A stretch of DNA of 64,000 nucleotides from Kineosporia corallincola (GCF_018499875.1 NZ_JAHBAY010000009.1:62001-126000), one strand, 5' to 3'; positions 51,812-60,860 are shown, counted from the stretch's first letter. The notes: generated from the sequence alone by a model not told the origin. Made by a program: numbers and translations.

Positions 51812-51873
51812 TCCACCGCCCGGCCGGGCGAGGCCGGAGGCACGGCGGTGTGGGCGAGGTCGTGCCCGGCCGC

Positions 51874-52977
51874 TCATGAGACGTCGGTGAGGAGGCCGAC
51901 CGCCCGGACAGGCGCGGAGGGGCGGGTGGTCGCGTGCACCGCGAACCGGACCCGGTCCGGCGGATGAGCCGTCACCGTGACCCCTTTCAGGGCCAGGCGC
52001 CCGGCCGTCTGCTGGGCGTCAGCCACCCGGGCCACCACGATGCCGGCCCGCTCGGCGGGAGCGCGGGGCGACAGCACCTCGACCCCGGCGGCGTCGAGCG
52101 CGTCGATCAGTACCGTCGCCGTGTGCGCCGTGCGCTCCGCGACGTTCGCCGGCCCCGCCGTCTCCAGCAGGTCCAGGGCGGCCGTGAGCGCGGCGGAGGT
52201 GAACGGCGAGGGGTTGGTCACCGAGAGCCGCCGGGCGTCGTCGTGCGGTGGGTGCGGCAGGCCGTCGTACCGCGAGGGCTCCAGCACACCCGTCCAGCCT
52301 CCCAGTGTGGGCCGGAGCCGTTCCAGCGCGCGCGGCGACAGACAGACGAAACCCGTTCCCCAGCCTGCTCTCAGCCACTTCTGCCCGCCCACGACCAGGG
52401 CGTCGGCCGGCGTCCAGTCCTGGTCGAGCACACCGAAGCCCTGGATGCCGTCGACGATCAGCAGCCGGTCGCCGATCACCTCGCGCAGGGCGGCCAGATC
52501 GGTCCGGTATCCGGTGCGGAAGTCGACGGCGCTGACCGCGACGGCCGTCGTGCTCGCCTCCAGCGCCGCGGCGATCGTGTCGGGGTGGGTCTGCCAGGGG
52601 CCGGCGCCGGGCCCGGCCTCCCGCACCGTCAGCAGCCCCGCCTCCTGGGCCCGCCACCACGGATAGAGATTGGAGGGGAACTCGGCCCGGCCGACCAGGA
52701 CCCGCCCACCGGCCAGGCCGAAGGCGATCTGCTGAAGGCCGGCCGAGGTGCTGGTGGTGAGCGCGCACCCCTCGCGGGTGAACCCCGTCAGCCGGGACAC
52801 CGCCGCCAGCGCCGTGCTGTCGTGCTCGTGCAGCCCGTCGGCCCCGGAGGCCGCGGCCCGCATCGCCTCGGCGACGGCGCCGAGCACCCGCTGTGAGGGC
52901 GGCCCGTAACTGGCGAAGTTCAGGTATCCCCGCGGTTCGCTGAACTCTGCGAGATACTCGTCGAAGCCGTTCAACAC
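51874..52977 (-). CDS. Class V aminotransferase (cysteine-desulfurase-like)
   Basis: A 367-residue fold-type I PLP enzyme of the class V group. LLIVDGIQGFGV has the PLP-contact Asp, and the lysine lies in VVGGQKWLRAGWG (K200). The opening YLNFASYGPPSQRV and TSTSAGLQQIAFGL segments fit. It lacks the Cys-loop for desulfurase chemistry, so an aminotransferase, kynureninase or epimerase-like function is more likely. It is read divergently from the hydroxyproline genes and shares their 190-bp regulatory region, so it could be part of that pathway's regulation, but a role is not evident. Confidence 0.85.
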   Translation of the reverse strand: MLNGFDEYLAEFSEPRGYLNFASYGPPSQRVLGAVAEAMRAAASGADGLHEHDSTALAAVSRLTGFTREGCALTTSTSAGLQQIAFGLAGGRVLVGRAEFPSNLYPWWRAQEAGLLTVREAGPGAGPWQTHPDTIAAALEASTTAVAVSAVDFRTGYRTDLAALREVIGDRLLIVDGIQGFGVLDQDWTPADALVVGGQKWLRAGWGTGFVCLSPRALERLRPTLGGWTGVLEPSRYDGLPHPPHDDARRLSVTNPSPFTSAALTAALDLLETAGPANVAERTAHTATVLIDALDAAGVEVLSPRAPAERAGIVVARVADAQQTAGRLALKGVTVTAHPPDRVRFAVHATTRPSAPVRAVGLLTDVS

Positions 52978-53156
52978 ACCCTCCCCCAGGTGATGCAGTG
53001 CAATGTCACACGCCGCTTCGACGTCCAGCCTGGAGGGTCTGGCGAATCAAAGTCAAGGCTCCCGTATTTGCTACGAACGTGTTAACCATTGCGTGGGGCG
53101 ACTATTCGGGGGGTAAATGCGCATCGGGTGTCTTCTCAAGCTCCGAAGCCTGTGCA

Positions 53157-53165
53157 ATATTACTG
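53157..53165 (+). promoter_or_regulatory. Candidate -10/operator ATATTACTG before hydroxyproline genes
   Basis: ATATTACTG is identical to 60995-61003 upstream of the ABC transporter. TATTAC at 53158-53163 lies 4 nt before the GTG at 53168, consistent with a leaderless start or an operator. Confidence 0.35.
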
Positions 53166-53167
53166 AG

Positions 53168-54349
53168 GTGACCGAGCGAGGGCGTGTGATCGTGATCGGG
53201 GCCGGCATCGTCGGCTCCGCCATCGCCCGTTCGCTGGCGTCCGAGGGGCACCAGGTGGTTGTGCTCGACCGGGGTCCCACCGCGGGTGGCACCTCGTCGG
53301 GTGGGGAAGGCAACCTCCTGGTCTCCGACAAGGGGCCCGGCAGTGAGCTGCGACTCATGCAGCGCTCGCTCCAGCTCTGGAGCGAGATCGGCGATCAGCT
53401 GAAAACAGAACTTCCGCAAGGTTTCCCGGGGCTGGAACTGGAGCACAAAGGGGGTCTGGTGGTCGCCACCACCACGACGGGTGCCCAGGCGCTGCGCCGG
53501 TTCGCGGAGCAGCAGCGCGGGGCGGGCGTGCAGGCGCACGAGGTGGACGGGCAGCAGGTGCGCGAGCTGGAGCCGGATGTCACCCGCGACCACACCGCGG
53601 CCGTCCACTACCCGCAGGACGCCCAGGTGCAGCCGGTCGTCGCGACCGAGTCGCTGCTGGCCTCCGCCCGGTTGCGTGGCGTGCTGGTGCGGCAGGGTGT
53701 CGAGGTGCTCGGCCCGGTGCTCGCCGGTGGCCGTCTGGCCGGCGTACGCACCACCGCGGGCGATTTCGCCGGCGACGCCGTCGTGCTGGCCGCCGGTCCC
53801 TGGTCCGGGCAGCTGTCCAGGGTGCTCGGGGCGCCGCTGCCGGTCCGTCCCCGGCGCGGCACCGTACTCGTCACCACCCGGATGCCTCAGCGCATCCGGC
53901 ACAAGGTCTACGACGCCGACTACGTGGGCGCGGTCGGTTCCGGCGCCGCTGACCTCCAGGTCTCCAGCGTCGTCGAGTCCACCGCCGCCGGCACCGTCCT
54001 GATCGGATCCTCGCGTGAGCGCAAGGGTTTCGACGACCGGATCGAGGCCCGGGTGGTCGCGGCGATGGCGGCGAAGGCCCTGCTGCTGTTCCCGTTCCTG
54101 GCCGACGTGCCGGTGATGCGGGCCTACGGAGGCTTTCGCCCGTTCGTCCCCGACCACCTGCCGGTGATCGGTCCCGACCCCCGGCTGAACGGGCTCTGGC
54201 ACGCCACGGGTCACGAGGGAGCGGGCATCGGCCTGAGCCTCGGCACCGCGGAGCTCCTGACGGCCCAGATGGCCGGCGACCGCACGGCCGGGGCCGAGTT
54301 CCGCGTCGACCGGCCCGGCCTGGAGGCCCATCTGGAGGAGGCGGCATGA
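53168..54349 (+). CDS. FAD-dependent D-hydroxyproline dehydrogenase subunit (DAO family)
   Basis: A 393-residue FAD oxidoreductase of the D-amino-acid oxidase/glycine oxidase superfamily. The FAD-binding motif VIVIGAGIVGSAIARSL opens the protein; the C-terminal PVIGPDPRLNGLWHATGHEG and GIGLSLGTAELL close the FAD site. With the [2Fe-2S] and second FAD subunits next to it, it forms the heterotrimeric dehydrogenase that oxidises cis-4-hydroxy-D-proline to pyrroline-4-hydroxy-2-carboxylate. The GTG at 53168 lies right after the shared ATATTACTG element; an earlier ATG at 53117 would add 17 residues unlike the family. Ends with ATGA overlap into the next gene. Confidence 0.88.
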   Translation: MTERGRVIVIGAGIVGSAIARSLASEGHQVVVLDRGPTAGGTSSGGEGNLLVSDKGPGSELRLMQRSLQLWSEIGDQLKTELPQGFPGLELEHKGGLVVATTTTGAQALRRFAEQQRGAGVQAHEVDGQQVRELEPDVTRDHTAAVHYPQDAQVQPVVATESLLASARLRGVLVRQGVEVLGPVLAGGRLAGVRTTAGDFAGDAVVLAAGPWSGQLSRVLGAPLPVRPRRGTVLVTTRMPQRIRHKVYDADYVGAVGSGAADLQVSSVVESTAAGTVLIGSSRERKGFDDRIEARVVAAMAAKALLLFPFLADVPVMRAYGGFRPFVPDHLPVIGPDPRLNGLWHATGHEGAGIGLSLGTAELLTAQMAGDRTAGAEFRVDRPGLEAHLEEAA

Positions 54350-54684
54350 GCGGCCCGCGCCGCCTACCCACCGGGCGCGACCCGGTGCGGCCCCGGGAGT
54401 CCGGTCCCGTCACGATCACCGTCGACGGCGCCCCGGTCACCGGCCTGGACGGCCAGACCATCGCCGGTGTGCTGATGGGCGACGGTCGGCTGTCCTGGCG
54501 TCGCAGCCGGAACGGCCGTCCGCGAGGCGTTTTCTGCGGTATCGGTGTGTGCTTCGACTGCACGGTGACGGTCAACGACATCCCGGACGTGCGGGCCTGC
54601 CAGCGTCGCGCCGTCGAGGGCGACGCGATCACCACCGGTGCCGGCGAGACCTCACACAGCCGCCGGGAGGGGACCGATGCCTGA
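54346..54684 (+). CDS. [2Fe-2S] ferredoxin-like subunit of the D-hydroxyproline dehydrogenase
   Basis: A 112-residue subunit. The iron-sulfur loop GVFCGIGVCFDCTVTVN plus a fourth Cys in VRACQRR fits the beta-grasp [2Fe-2S] fold of the small subunit in hydroxyproline/opine-type oxidases (HcnA-like). It relays electrons between the two flavin subunits. Overlaps both neighbours by a few nucleotides, so translation is coupled. Confidence 0.88.
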   Translation: MSGPRRLPTGRDPVRPRESGPVTITVDGAPVTGLDGQTIAGVLMGDGRLSWRRSRNGRPRGVFCGIGVCFDCTVTVNDIPDVRACQRRAVEGDAITTGAGETSHSRREGTDA

Positions 54685-56104
54685 GACCACCACGGAAGTC
54701 CTGGTGATCGGGGGCGGCCCCGCCGGTATGGCGGCCGCCCGCGCCGCGCTGGCCCACGGCGCCACCGTCACCCTGCTGGAGTCCGGCGACGACCTCGGTG
54801 GCCAGTTCTGGCGGCACCTGCCCGAGCCCCGGCGCGGTGGGCAGGAGCATCTGCTGCACCATCACTGGCGCGAGTTCCGCACCGTGCGCCGGCAGCTGCT
54901 CGACGATCCGGGGTGCGACGTCGTGCTGAACGCCCACGTCTGGTCGGTGGACCGGCGCGACGACGCACCACCGCTCGTGCACGTCATGATCGGCGTTCCC
55001 GACGGCACCGGCCGCGTCCCGAGAACCTTCGCCCCGCAACGAATCGTGTTCGCCACCGGCGGTCAGGAACGCACTCTGCCCTTCCCCGGCTGGGACCTGC
55101 CCGGGGTGTTCACCGCCGGCGCGGCACAGGCCCTGGCCAAGAGCGAGCGGGTGGCGGTCGGCCGGCGGGTGCTGGTCGCCGGGGCCGGGCCGTTCCTGCT
55201 GCCCGTCGTCTCCAGTCTGCTGCGCACCGGCGCCACGGTGGCGGGTGTGACCGAGGCCTCCGGCTGGTCCCGGCTGGCCCGTGGATGGGGCAGCCGCCCC
55301 TGGGAACTGCTCGGAACCCGTTCCAAGGCGGGTGAACTGGGCGGATACGTCAGTGACCTGGTGCGGCACCGGGTGCCGTACCTGCCCGGCCGTACCGTCG
55401 TCGAGGCACACGGCGGCGAGCGGGTCGAGGCGGTCACAGTGGCCAGGCTGAACGCGGACTGGTCGGTCGTACCGGGGTCCGGGCGCACGGTCGCGGTCGA
55501 CGCGGTGTGTGTCAGCCACGGCTTCGTCGCCCGCACCGAGCTGGCCACCGCCGCCGGCTGCCGGCTCGGGAGAACGGGATTCGTCGACGTGGACGCCTGG
55601 CAGCGCACGTCCGTCCCTGGTGTGCTCAGTGCCGGTGAGCTGACCGGGATCGGCGGCGCCGACCTGGCCCTGGCCGAGGGGGAGATCGCGGGAACCGTCG
55701 CGGCGGGTGGCACGCCCGGCCCCCGGGTCCTGCACACCCGTGACCTGATGCGGGGTTTCGCCGCCCGGCTGGAGGCAGCCCACGGCATCCGCCAGGGCTG
55801 GCAGACCTGGCCGACCCCTGAAACCACCGTGTGCCGCTGCGAGGACGTCACCGCCGGCGAGCTGCGCGACGTCGCCCGGATGACCGGTTCGCGCGGTCTG
55901 CGCTCGCTCAAGCTCACGACCCGGGCCGGGCTCGGGTCGTGCCAGGGCCGCACCTGCGGCCGCAACGTCGAAGACCTGCTGGCCGCCACCATGGACGGGC
56001 CCCTGCTCCAGGCCGGCCGCACCGCACACCGCCCCATCGCGATCCCGGTCCGGCTGGGCGAGCTCGCCGCGACCGTCAGCCCCGACCGAGAGGACCAGTC
56101 ATGA
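54677..56104 (+). CDS. NAD(P)/FAD-dependent subunit of the D-hydroxyproline dehydrogenase
   Basis: A 475-residue flavoprotein with two dinucleotide folds: VLVIGGGPAGMAAARAAL near residue 8 and VLVAGAGPFLLPVVSSLL near residue 165. A C-terminal BFD-like [2Fe-2S] region has CRCEDVTAGEL and GLGSCQGRTCG. This matches the large alpha subunit of hydroxyproline dehydrogenase/opine oxidase (HcnB/OoxA type). The ATG at 54677 has GGGAGGGG upstream. Overlaps the ferredoxin gene and the downstream deaminase. Confidence 0.9.
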   Translation: MPETTTEVLVIGGGPAGMAAARAALAHGATVTLLESGDDLGGQFWRHLPEPRRGGQEHLLHHHWREFRTVRRQLLDDPGCDVVLNAHVWSVDRRDDAPPLVHVMIGVPDGTGRVPRTFAPQRIVFATGGQERTLPFPGWDLPGVFTAGAAQALAKSERVAVGRRVLVAGAGPFLLPVVSSLLRTGATVAGVTEASGWSRLARGWGSRPWELLGTRSKAGELGGYVSDLVRHRVPYLPGRTVVEAHGGERVEAVTVARLNADWSVVPGSGRTVAVDAVCVSHGFVARTELATAAGCRLGRTGFVDVDAWQRTSVPGVLSAGELTGIGGADLALAEGEIAGTVAAGGTPGPRVLHTRDLMRGFAARLEAAHGIRQGWQTWPTPETTVCRCEDVTAGELRDVARMTGSRGLRSLKLTTRAGLGSCQGRTCGRNVEDLLAATMDGPLLQAGRTAHRPIAIPVRLGELAATVSPDREDQS

Positions 56105-57039
56105 CCGAGAAGACGAACGGGAAACCCACCGATCTGCGCGGCGTCATCGTCGCCACCGCCCTGCCGTACAAGGAGAACCCCTCCGCCCCGGCCGGTCTCG
56201 AGGTCGACTACGACAAGTTCGCTGAGCACTGCGACTGGCTGATCAGCAACGGATGCCGCGGGGTCGGCCCGAACGGCTCGCTGGGGGAGTACTCCTCGCT
56301 GACCGACGCCGAGCGCCGCAAGGTGATCCAGGTGGCGGTCGAGGCGGTCGGCGGGCGCGGCGTGGTCGTGGCCGGCGTGCACGGGCCCGGCTGGCACCAG
56401 GCCCGGCACTGGGCCGAGCTGGCCGCCGAGGACGGCGCCGACGGTGTGCTGTCACTGCCGCCGACCATGTACCGGGCCTCGCACGCCCAGGTGATCGAGC
56501 ACTTCTCCAAGATCGCAGAGGTCGGCCTGCCGGTGATGATCTACAACAACCCGATCGACACCAAGGTCGATCTGGTGCCCTCGCTGGTGGCCGAGATCGC
56601 GAAGATCCCGAACATCTCGGCGATCAAGGAGTTCAGCGGCGACGTGCGCCGGCTGTTCGAGATCGCCGAGCTGTGCGACATCGACGTCATCGCGGGCGCC
56701 GACGACGTGCTGTTCGAGCTGATGGTCGACGGCGCGGTGGGCTGGTTCGCCGGGTTCCCCAACGTCTTCCCGCGCGAGTCCGTGGAGATCTTCGAGCACA
56801 TGCGGGCCGGCCGGGTGGAGCAGGCCCGGGAGCTGTACAAGCACCTGGTCGCGGTGTTCCGCTGGGACTCGCGCACCGAGTTCGTGCAGGCGATCAAGCT
56901 GAGCATGGAGATGGTCGGCCGCTACGGCGGCCCGTGCCGCCCGCCGCGCGGCCCGCTCACGCCCGAGCACACGGCCCAGGTCCGGGCCGACACCGAGCGG
57001 GCGATCGCCGGTCTCGAAACCCTGCGCGCCACCGTCTGA
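56101..57039 (+). CDS. DHDPS-family enzyme, likely pyrroline-4-hydroxy-2-carboxylate deaminase
   Basis: A 312-residue class I aldolase-like TIM-barrel of the dihydrodipicolinate synthase family. The Schiff-base lysine is in ISAIKEFSGD (K176), the conserved tyrosine in VMIYNNPID (Y148), and GSLGEYSSLT forms the carboxylate-binding loop. By context it is the deaminase converting 1-pyrroline-4-hydroxy-2-carboxylate to 2-oxoglutarate semialdehyde. Its position between the dehydrogenase subunits and the epimerase/semialdehyde dehydrogenase supports this over true lysine biosynthesis. Its start overlaps the stop of the large dehydrogenase subunit (ATGA). Confidence 0.85.
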   Translation: MTEKTNGKPTDLRGVIVATALPYKENPSAPAGLEVDYDKFAEHCDWLISNGCRGVGPNGSLGEYSSLTDAERRKVIQVAVEAVGGRGVVVAGVHGPGWHQARHWAELAAEDGADGVLSLPPTMYRASHAQVIEHFSKIAEVGLPVMIYNNPIDTKVDLVPSLVAEIAKIPNISAIKEFSGDVRRLFEIAELCDIDVIAGADDVLFELMVDGAVGWFAGFPNVFPRESVEIFEHMRAGRVEQARELYKHLVAVFRWDSRTEFVQAIKLSMEMVGRYGGPCRPPRGPLTPEHTAQVRADTERAIAGLETLRATV

Positions 57040-57077
57040 CCCGAGCCTGAGACACCGACAGTCCGGAAGGAACAAGG

Positions 57078-58079
57078 ATGCGCTCCACGAGGCTGTTCTC
57101 CGCGGTCGACTCGCACACCGAGGGGATGCCCACGCGGGTGGTGACGGGTGGTGTCGGGGTGGTTCCCGGCGCCACGATGAACGAGCGGCGCCTGTACTTC
57201 ATCGAGCACCTGGACCACATCCGCCGGCTGCTGATGAACGAGCCCCGTGGGCACGCCGCGATGAGCGGTGCCGTCCTCCAGCCGCCCACCCGGCCGGACG
57301 CCGACTTCGGCGTGCTCTACATCGAGGTGTCGGGCTGCCTGCCGATGTGCGGCCACGGCACCATCGGTGTGGCCACGGTCCTGGTCGAGACGGGAATGGT
57401 CGAGGTCATGGAGCCGGTGACCACGATCCGCCTGGACACCCCGGCCGGGCTGGTGGTCGCGCAGGTCGCGGTGAAGGACGGCCACGCCGAGTCGGTCACC
57501 CTGGAGAACGTGCCGTCGTACTGCGAGCGGCTCGACGAGGTGATCGAGGTCCCCGGGCTGGGTGCCGTGCCGTACAGCCTGGCGTTCGGCGGAAACTTCT
57601 ACGCCATGGTCGATCTCGACAGCGTGAAGCTGCCGTTCGACCGGGCCCGGCAGCACGAGATCCTGGCCGCCGGGCTGGCGATCATGGACGCGATCAACAC
57701 CCAGGCGCCGCCGAGCCACCCGGAGATCGACGGGGTGAACCACTGCCACCACGTCGAGTTCATCGCGCCCGGCTCTGACGCCCGGCACTCCCGGCATGCG
57801 ATGGCGATCCACCCGGGCTGGTTCGACCGGTCCCCGTGCGGCACCGGCACCTCCGCCCGGATGGCCGAACTGCACGCCCGGGGTGAACTGCCGCTGCACC
57901 AGGACTTCGTGAACGAGTCGTTCATCGGCGGCCGGTTCATCGGCCGGCTGATCGGTGAGACCGGTGTGGGCGGCCGGTCGGCGGTGCTGCCCACGATCAC
58001 CGGGCGGGCCTGGGTCACCGGGATCGGGCAGTACATGCTGGATCCCAGCGACCCGTACCCCGAGGGCTTCGCGTTCTGA
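57078..58079 (+). CDS. 4-hydroxyproline 2-epimerase (proline racemase family)
   Basis: A 333-residue cofactor-independent epimerase. It carries both catalytic cysteines: CLPMCGHGTIG (C91) and RSPCGTGTSARMA (C254). Having Cys at both places marks a two-base epimerase rather than a trans-3-hydroxyproline dehydratase, in which the second is Thr. It inverts trans-4-hydroxy-L-proline to cis-4-hydroxy-D-proline, the first pathway step. It begins 38 bp after the deaminase gene, following GGAAGGA. Confidence 0.93.
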   Translation: MRSTRLFSAVDSHTEGMPTRVVTGGVGVVPGATMNERRLYFIEHLDHIRRLLMNEPRGHAAMSGAVLQPPTRPDADFGVLYIEVSGCLPMCGHGTIGVATVLVETGMVEVMEPVTTIRLDTPAGLVVAQVAVKDGHAESVTLENVPSYCERLDEVIEVPGLGAVPYSLAFGGNFYAMVDLDSVKLPFDRARQHEILAAGLAIMDAINTQAPPSHPEIDGVNHCHHVEFIAPGSDARHSRHAMAIHPGWFDRSPCGTGTSARMAELHARGELPLHQDFVNESFIGGRFIGRLIGETGVGGRSAVLPTITGRAWVTGIGQYMLDPSDPYPEGFAF

Positions 58080-58108
58080 ACACCCGCACGACGACGAGCA
58101 AGGACGAG

Positions 58109-59527
58109 ATGACCACGAACGAAGACCTGGACCGGATCCTCACCGCGGCCGCGGGGGTTCCCCTGACCGGGCCGCACAGCGCCCCGGCCGACGTGCGCGC
58201 GGGCTGGCTGGAGGCCGTGGCGGACGTCCTCGACGCCGCGGCCGGTGAGCTGATCGAGCTGGCCGGGCAGGAGTCCCACCTGCCCGCCGGGCGGCTGACC
58301 AGCGAGCTGAAACGCACCACGTTCCAGGCGCGGCTGTTCGCCACCGCCCTGCGCGAGGGCGGGATCAGCCCGGTGCAGGTCGACACCCCCGTGGCGGGCT
58401 GGGGCAGCGGCCCGCGCCCCGACCTGCGTCGCACGCTGGTGCCGCTGGGGCCGGTGCTGGTGTTCGCGGCGAGCAACTTCCCGTTCGCGTTCAGCGTGTT
58501 CGGCGGTGACACGGTGTCCGCGCTGGCGGCCGGCTGCCCGGTCGTGGTCAAGGCGCATCCGGGGCATCCCGAACTGTCGCGCCGCACGGCCGAACTGGTC
58601 TCCGGGGCGCTGCCGGTGCCGGGCCTGTTCGCGCTGATCGAGGGGGTCGAGCCGTCGCTGACGGCCCTGCGCGACCCACGGATCAAGGCGGTCGGCTTCA
58701 CCGGTTCCACCGCCGGCGGCCGCGCGCTGTACGACATCGCGGTGAACCGGCCCGAGCCGATCCCGTTCTACGGCGAGCTGGGCAGCGTGAACCCGGTCGT
58801 GGTCACGCCCGAGGGCTGGGCCGAGCGGGGCGGGGAGATCACCGCCGGCTGGTTGGAGTCGCTGCTGATGGGCTCCGGGCAGTTCTGCACCAACCCGGGC
58901 GTGGTGTTCGTGCCGGATGCCGCGGCCTTCCTCGACGGCATCGAGCTGGTGACGCCCGGGCAGATGCTCAACCCCGCCATCGAGCAGGGGTTCGGGAAGA
59001 CCACCACGACGATGGCCGGGCTGCCCGGTGTGCACGAGGCCGGCACCGGCCCGGAGAACGGGCAGGGCGTGCGGGCCATGCTGTTCCGCACCACCCTGGC
59101 CGATCTGGCCGACGACGCGCGGGCCCTCGACCTGGAGATGTTCGGCCCGGCCGGGCTGGTCGTGGAGTACGACGACGCGGGCGCGCTGATCGAGCTGCTG
59201 GCCTCGGTCCCGGGTCAGCTCACCGGCACCGTGCACGGCACCGCTGACGGCGCCGAGCCGGTCGCCGGGGAGGCGGTCACGGCACTCAGCGCCCGGGCCG
59301 GGCGGGTGCTGTACAACCAGTGGCCGACGGGTGTCAGCGTGACCTCAGCCCAGCAGCACGGTGGCCCCTACCCCGCGACCACCAGCCCGCTCACCACGTC
59401 GGTGGGCCTGGCCGCGATCGAGCGGTTCCGCCGTCCCGTCGCGTTCCAGGGTATGCCGGACGGCCTGCTGCCGCCGGAGCTGCGCCGGGAGCGCCCGGCC
59501 TCGTCGTCCCCCGGTGGAGCCTTGTGA
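58109..59527 (+). CDS. 2-oxoglutarate semialdehyde (2,5-dioxovalerate) dehydrogenase
   Basis: A 472-residue aldehyde dehydrogenase of the keto-glutaric semialdehyde group. FAASNFPFAFSVFGGDTVSA and KAHPGHP are the cofactor region, GELGSVNPVV holds the general base (E223), and the nucleophile is in GSGQFCTNPG (C260). It oxidises 2-oxoglutarate semialdehyde to 2-oxoglutarate with NAD(P)+, the last step, which feeds the TCA cycle. It begins 29 bp after the epimerase gene. Confidence 0.92.
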   Translation: MTTNEDLDRILTAAAGVPLTGPHSAPADVRAGWLEAVADVLDAAAGELIELAGQESHLPAGRLTSELKRTTFQARLFATALREGGISPVQVDTPVAGWGSGPRPDLRRTLVPLGPVLVFAASNFPFAFSVFGGDTVSALAAGCPVVVKAHPGHPELSRRTAELVSGALPVPGLFALIEGVEPSLTALRDPRIKAVGFTGSTAGGRALYDIAVNRPEPIPFYGELGSVNPVVVTPEGWAERGGEITAGWLESLLMGSGQFCTNPGVVFVPDAAAFLDGIELVTPGQMLNPAIEQGFGKTTTTMAGLPGVHEAGTGPENGQGVRAMLFRTTLADLADDARALDLEMFGPAGLVVEYDDAGALIELLASVPGQLTGTVHGTADGAEPVAGEAVTALSARAGRVLYNQWPTGVSVTSAQQHGGPYPATTSPLTTSVGLAAIERFRRPVAFQGMPDGLLPPELRRERPASSSPGGAL

Positions 59528-59594
59528 GATGCCGGGAAGCGAGGTCCGGTAGGGTCCCGGCGTTGTCAGGGTCGTCGGTGGGGTGGGAGGGCAA

Positions 59595-60257
59595 GTGACG
59601 TCGCACATCGGGCCTCTCGCCGCGGGCGTGAGCCTGCGCGGGACGGTGGAGCAGGCCCTGGCGTCCGCCATCGTCTCCGGGGAGCTGGCGCCGGGAACCC
59701 TGCTGACCGCGCCCCGGCTGGGCGCCCGTTTCGGGGTGTCCGCGACGCCGGTGCGTGAGGCGATGCTTGCCCTGGCCCAGCGTGGGTTCGTCGAACCCGT
59801 GCGCAACAAGGGGTTCCGCGTCACCGACGTCAGCGAGCAGGACCTCTGGGAGATCGTCCGGCTGCGTCAGCTGCTGGAGGCGCCGCCGATGCGGGACATC
59901 GCCCGCACCATCCAGTCGGGCAGCGCGGCCGAGTTGCGGGCCAAGGCCGATCTGATCGTGCAGGCCGCCGAGGTAGCCGACATCGCGTCATACCTGCTGG
60001 CCGACGCGGACTTTCACCTGAGTCTGCTGGAGCTGTTCGGCAACCGGCGGCTCGTCGAGATGGTGCGTGACCTGCGTCAGCGCACCCGCATGGTGGGCCT
60101 GGTCGACATGATCGGCACCGACGAGCTGACCCGCTCGGCGGCTGAGCACCACCAGCTGATGGACCGCCTCGAACAGCGTGACGGCCGGGGGGCCGAGCAA
60201 CTGCTGAATTCCCACATCGGGCACGTGCTCGGCTGGTGGAACGGCCGCCTGGAGTAA
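59595..60257 (+). CDS. GntR-family (FCD) transcriptional regulator
   Basis: A 220-residue regulator. N-terminal winged helix: VEQALASAIVSGELAPGTLL, PRLGARFGVSATPVREAMLA and the wing RNKGFRV. C-terminal all-helical FCD ligand domain (about 75-215) has metal-binding-type acidic/His positions (ADADFHLSLL, later HHQLMDRLE and HIGHVL). It most likely responds to hydroxyproline or a pathway intermediate and controls the adjacent catabolic genes. The GTG at 59595 has GGGAGG at 4-5 nt; an in-frame upstream start at 59583 lacks support. Lies 67 bp after the dehydrogenase. Confidence 0.9.
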   Translation: MTSHIGPLAAGVSLRGTVEQALASAIVSGELAPGTLLTAPRLGARFGVSATPVREAMLALAQRGFVEPVRNKGFRVTDVSEQDLWEIVRLRQLLEAPPMRDIARTIQSGSAAELRAKADLIVQAAEVADIASYLLADADFHLSLLELFGNRRLVEMVRDLRQRTRMVGLVDMIGTDELTRSAAEHHQLMDRLEQRDGRGAEQLLNSHIGHVLGWWNGRLE

Positions 60258-60268
60258 GAGGAGCGTGT

Positions 60269-60291
60269 ACCCGCAGGTGTGTGATGCGGGT
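60269..60291 (+). terminator. Weak hairpin after the GntR gene
   Basis: ACCCGCA (60269-60275) and TGCGGGT (60285-60291) pair around a 9-nt loop, 11 bp beyond the stop. No U-tract. Confidence 0.4.
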
Positions 60292-60370
60292 CGGAGCGGC
60301 GATTCCTCCACCCCGGTCTCTGAGGATCACGGCACCGTTCGGAGACAGGTACCGGCCCCGGAACCGGTAT

Positions 60371-60526
60371 GGCCGAACGGTGTTGGCCGGACGGTGTCGG
60401 CTGAAGGGTGTCGGCTGAAGGGTGTCGGCTGAAGGGTGGCCGGCTGAAGGGGGGCCGGCTGAAGGGCGCCGGCCGGACGGTGCTGGCCGGACGGTGCTGG
60501 CCGGACGGTGCTGGCCAACCTGCTGC
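60371..60526 (+). repeat. Intergenic minisatellite, eleven ~14-bp units
   Basis: Two related unit types alternate in blocks: GGCCGGACGGTGCT (two at the start, four at the end) and GGCTGAAGGGTGTC (five in the middle, two of 15 bp). A unit length not divisible by three argues against coding. Confidence 0.9.
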
Positions 60527-60639
60527 GGATCTTTCCTGCACCGATCGTCCGATGAGGCCCGTGACCGCGGTGAAATCGCCATCGGGAAACTGGAAACCGT
60601 TGCAACAAAAGCTTTTCAGGTCCTGATTCCCCCGCCAGA

Positions 60640-60860
60640 CCACCCTGCCTCACCCCGACCACGCCGTGCCCCGCCACGCCGTCACCGCTGCCCTCCGCCG
60701 CACCGCACCGCACCCCGACCCGACCACGTCCCCCGGCCACGCCACGTCACGCCACGCCGCACCACGCGCCCCGACCACACCACGTCGCGCCCCGACCACG
60801 CCAGCCGCGTCTTGACCACCCCGCCTCGACCGTCATCACCCCGGCCGGAACCCGCATCGT
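60640..60860. other. C-rich, strand-asymmetric low-complexity stretch
   Basis: Variants of CCACGCC and CCCCGACCACGCC recur many times, with very little purine besides A and few G runs on this strand. The minus strand is correspondingly G-rich. No gene seen. Confidence 0.55.
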
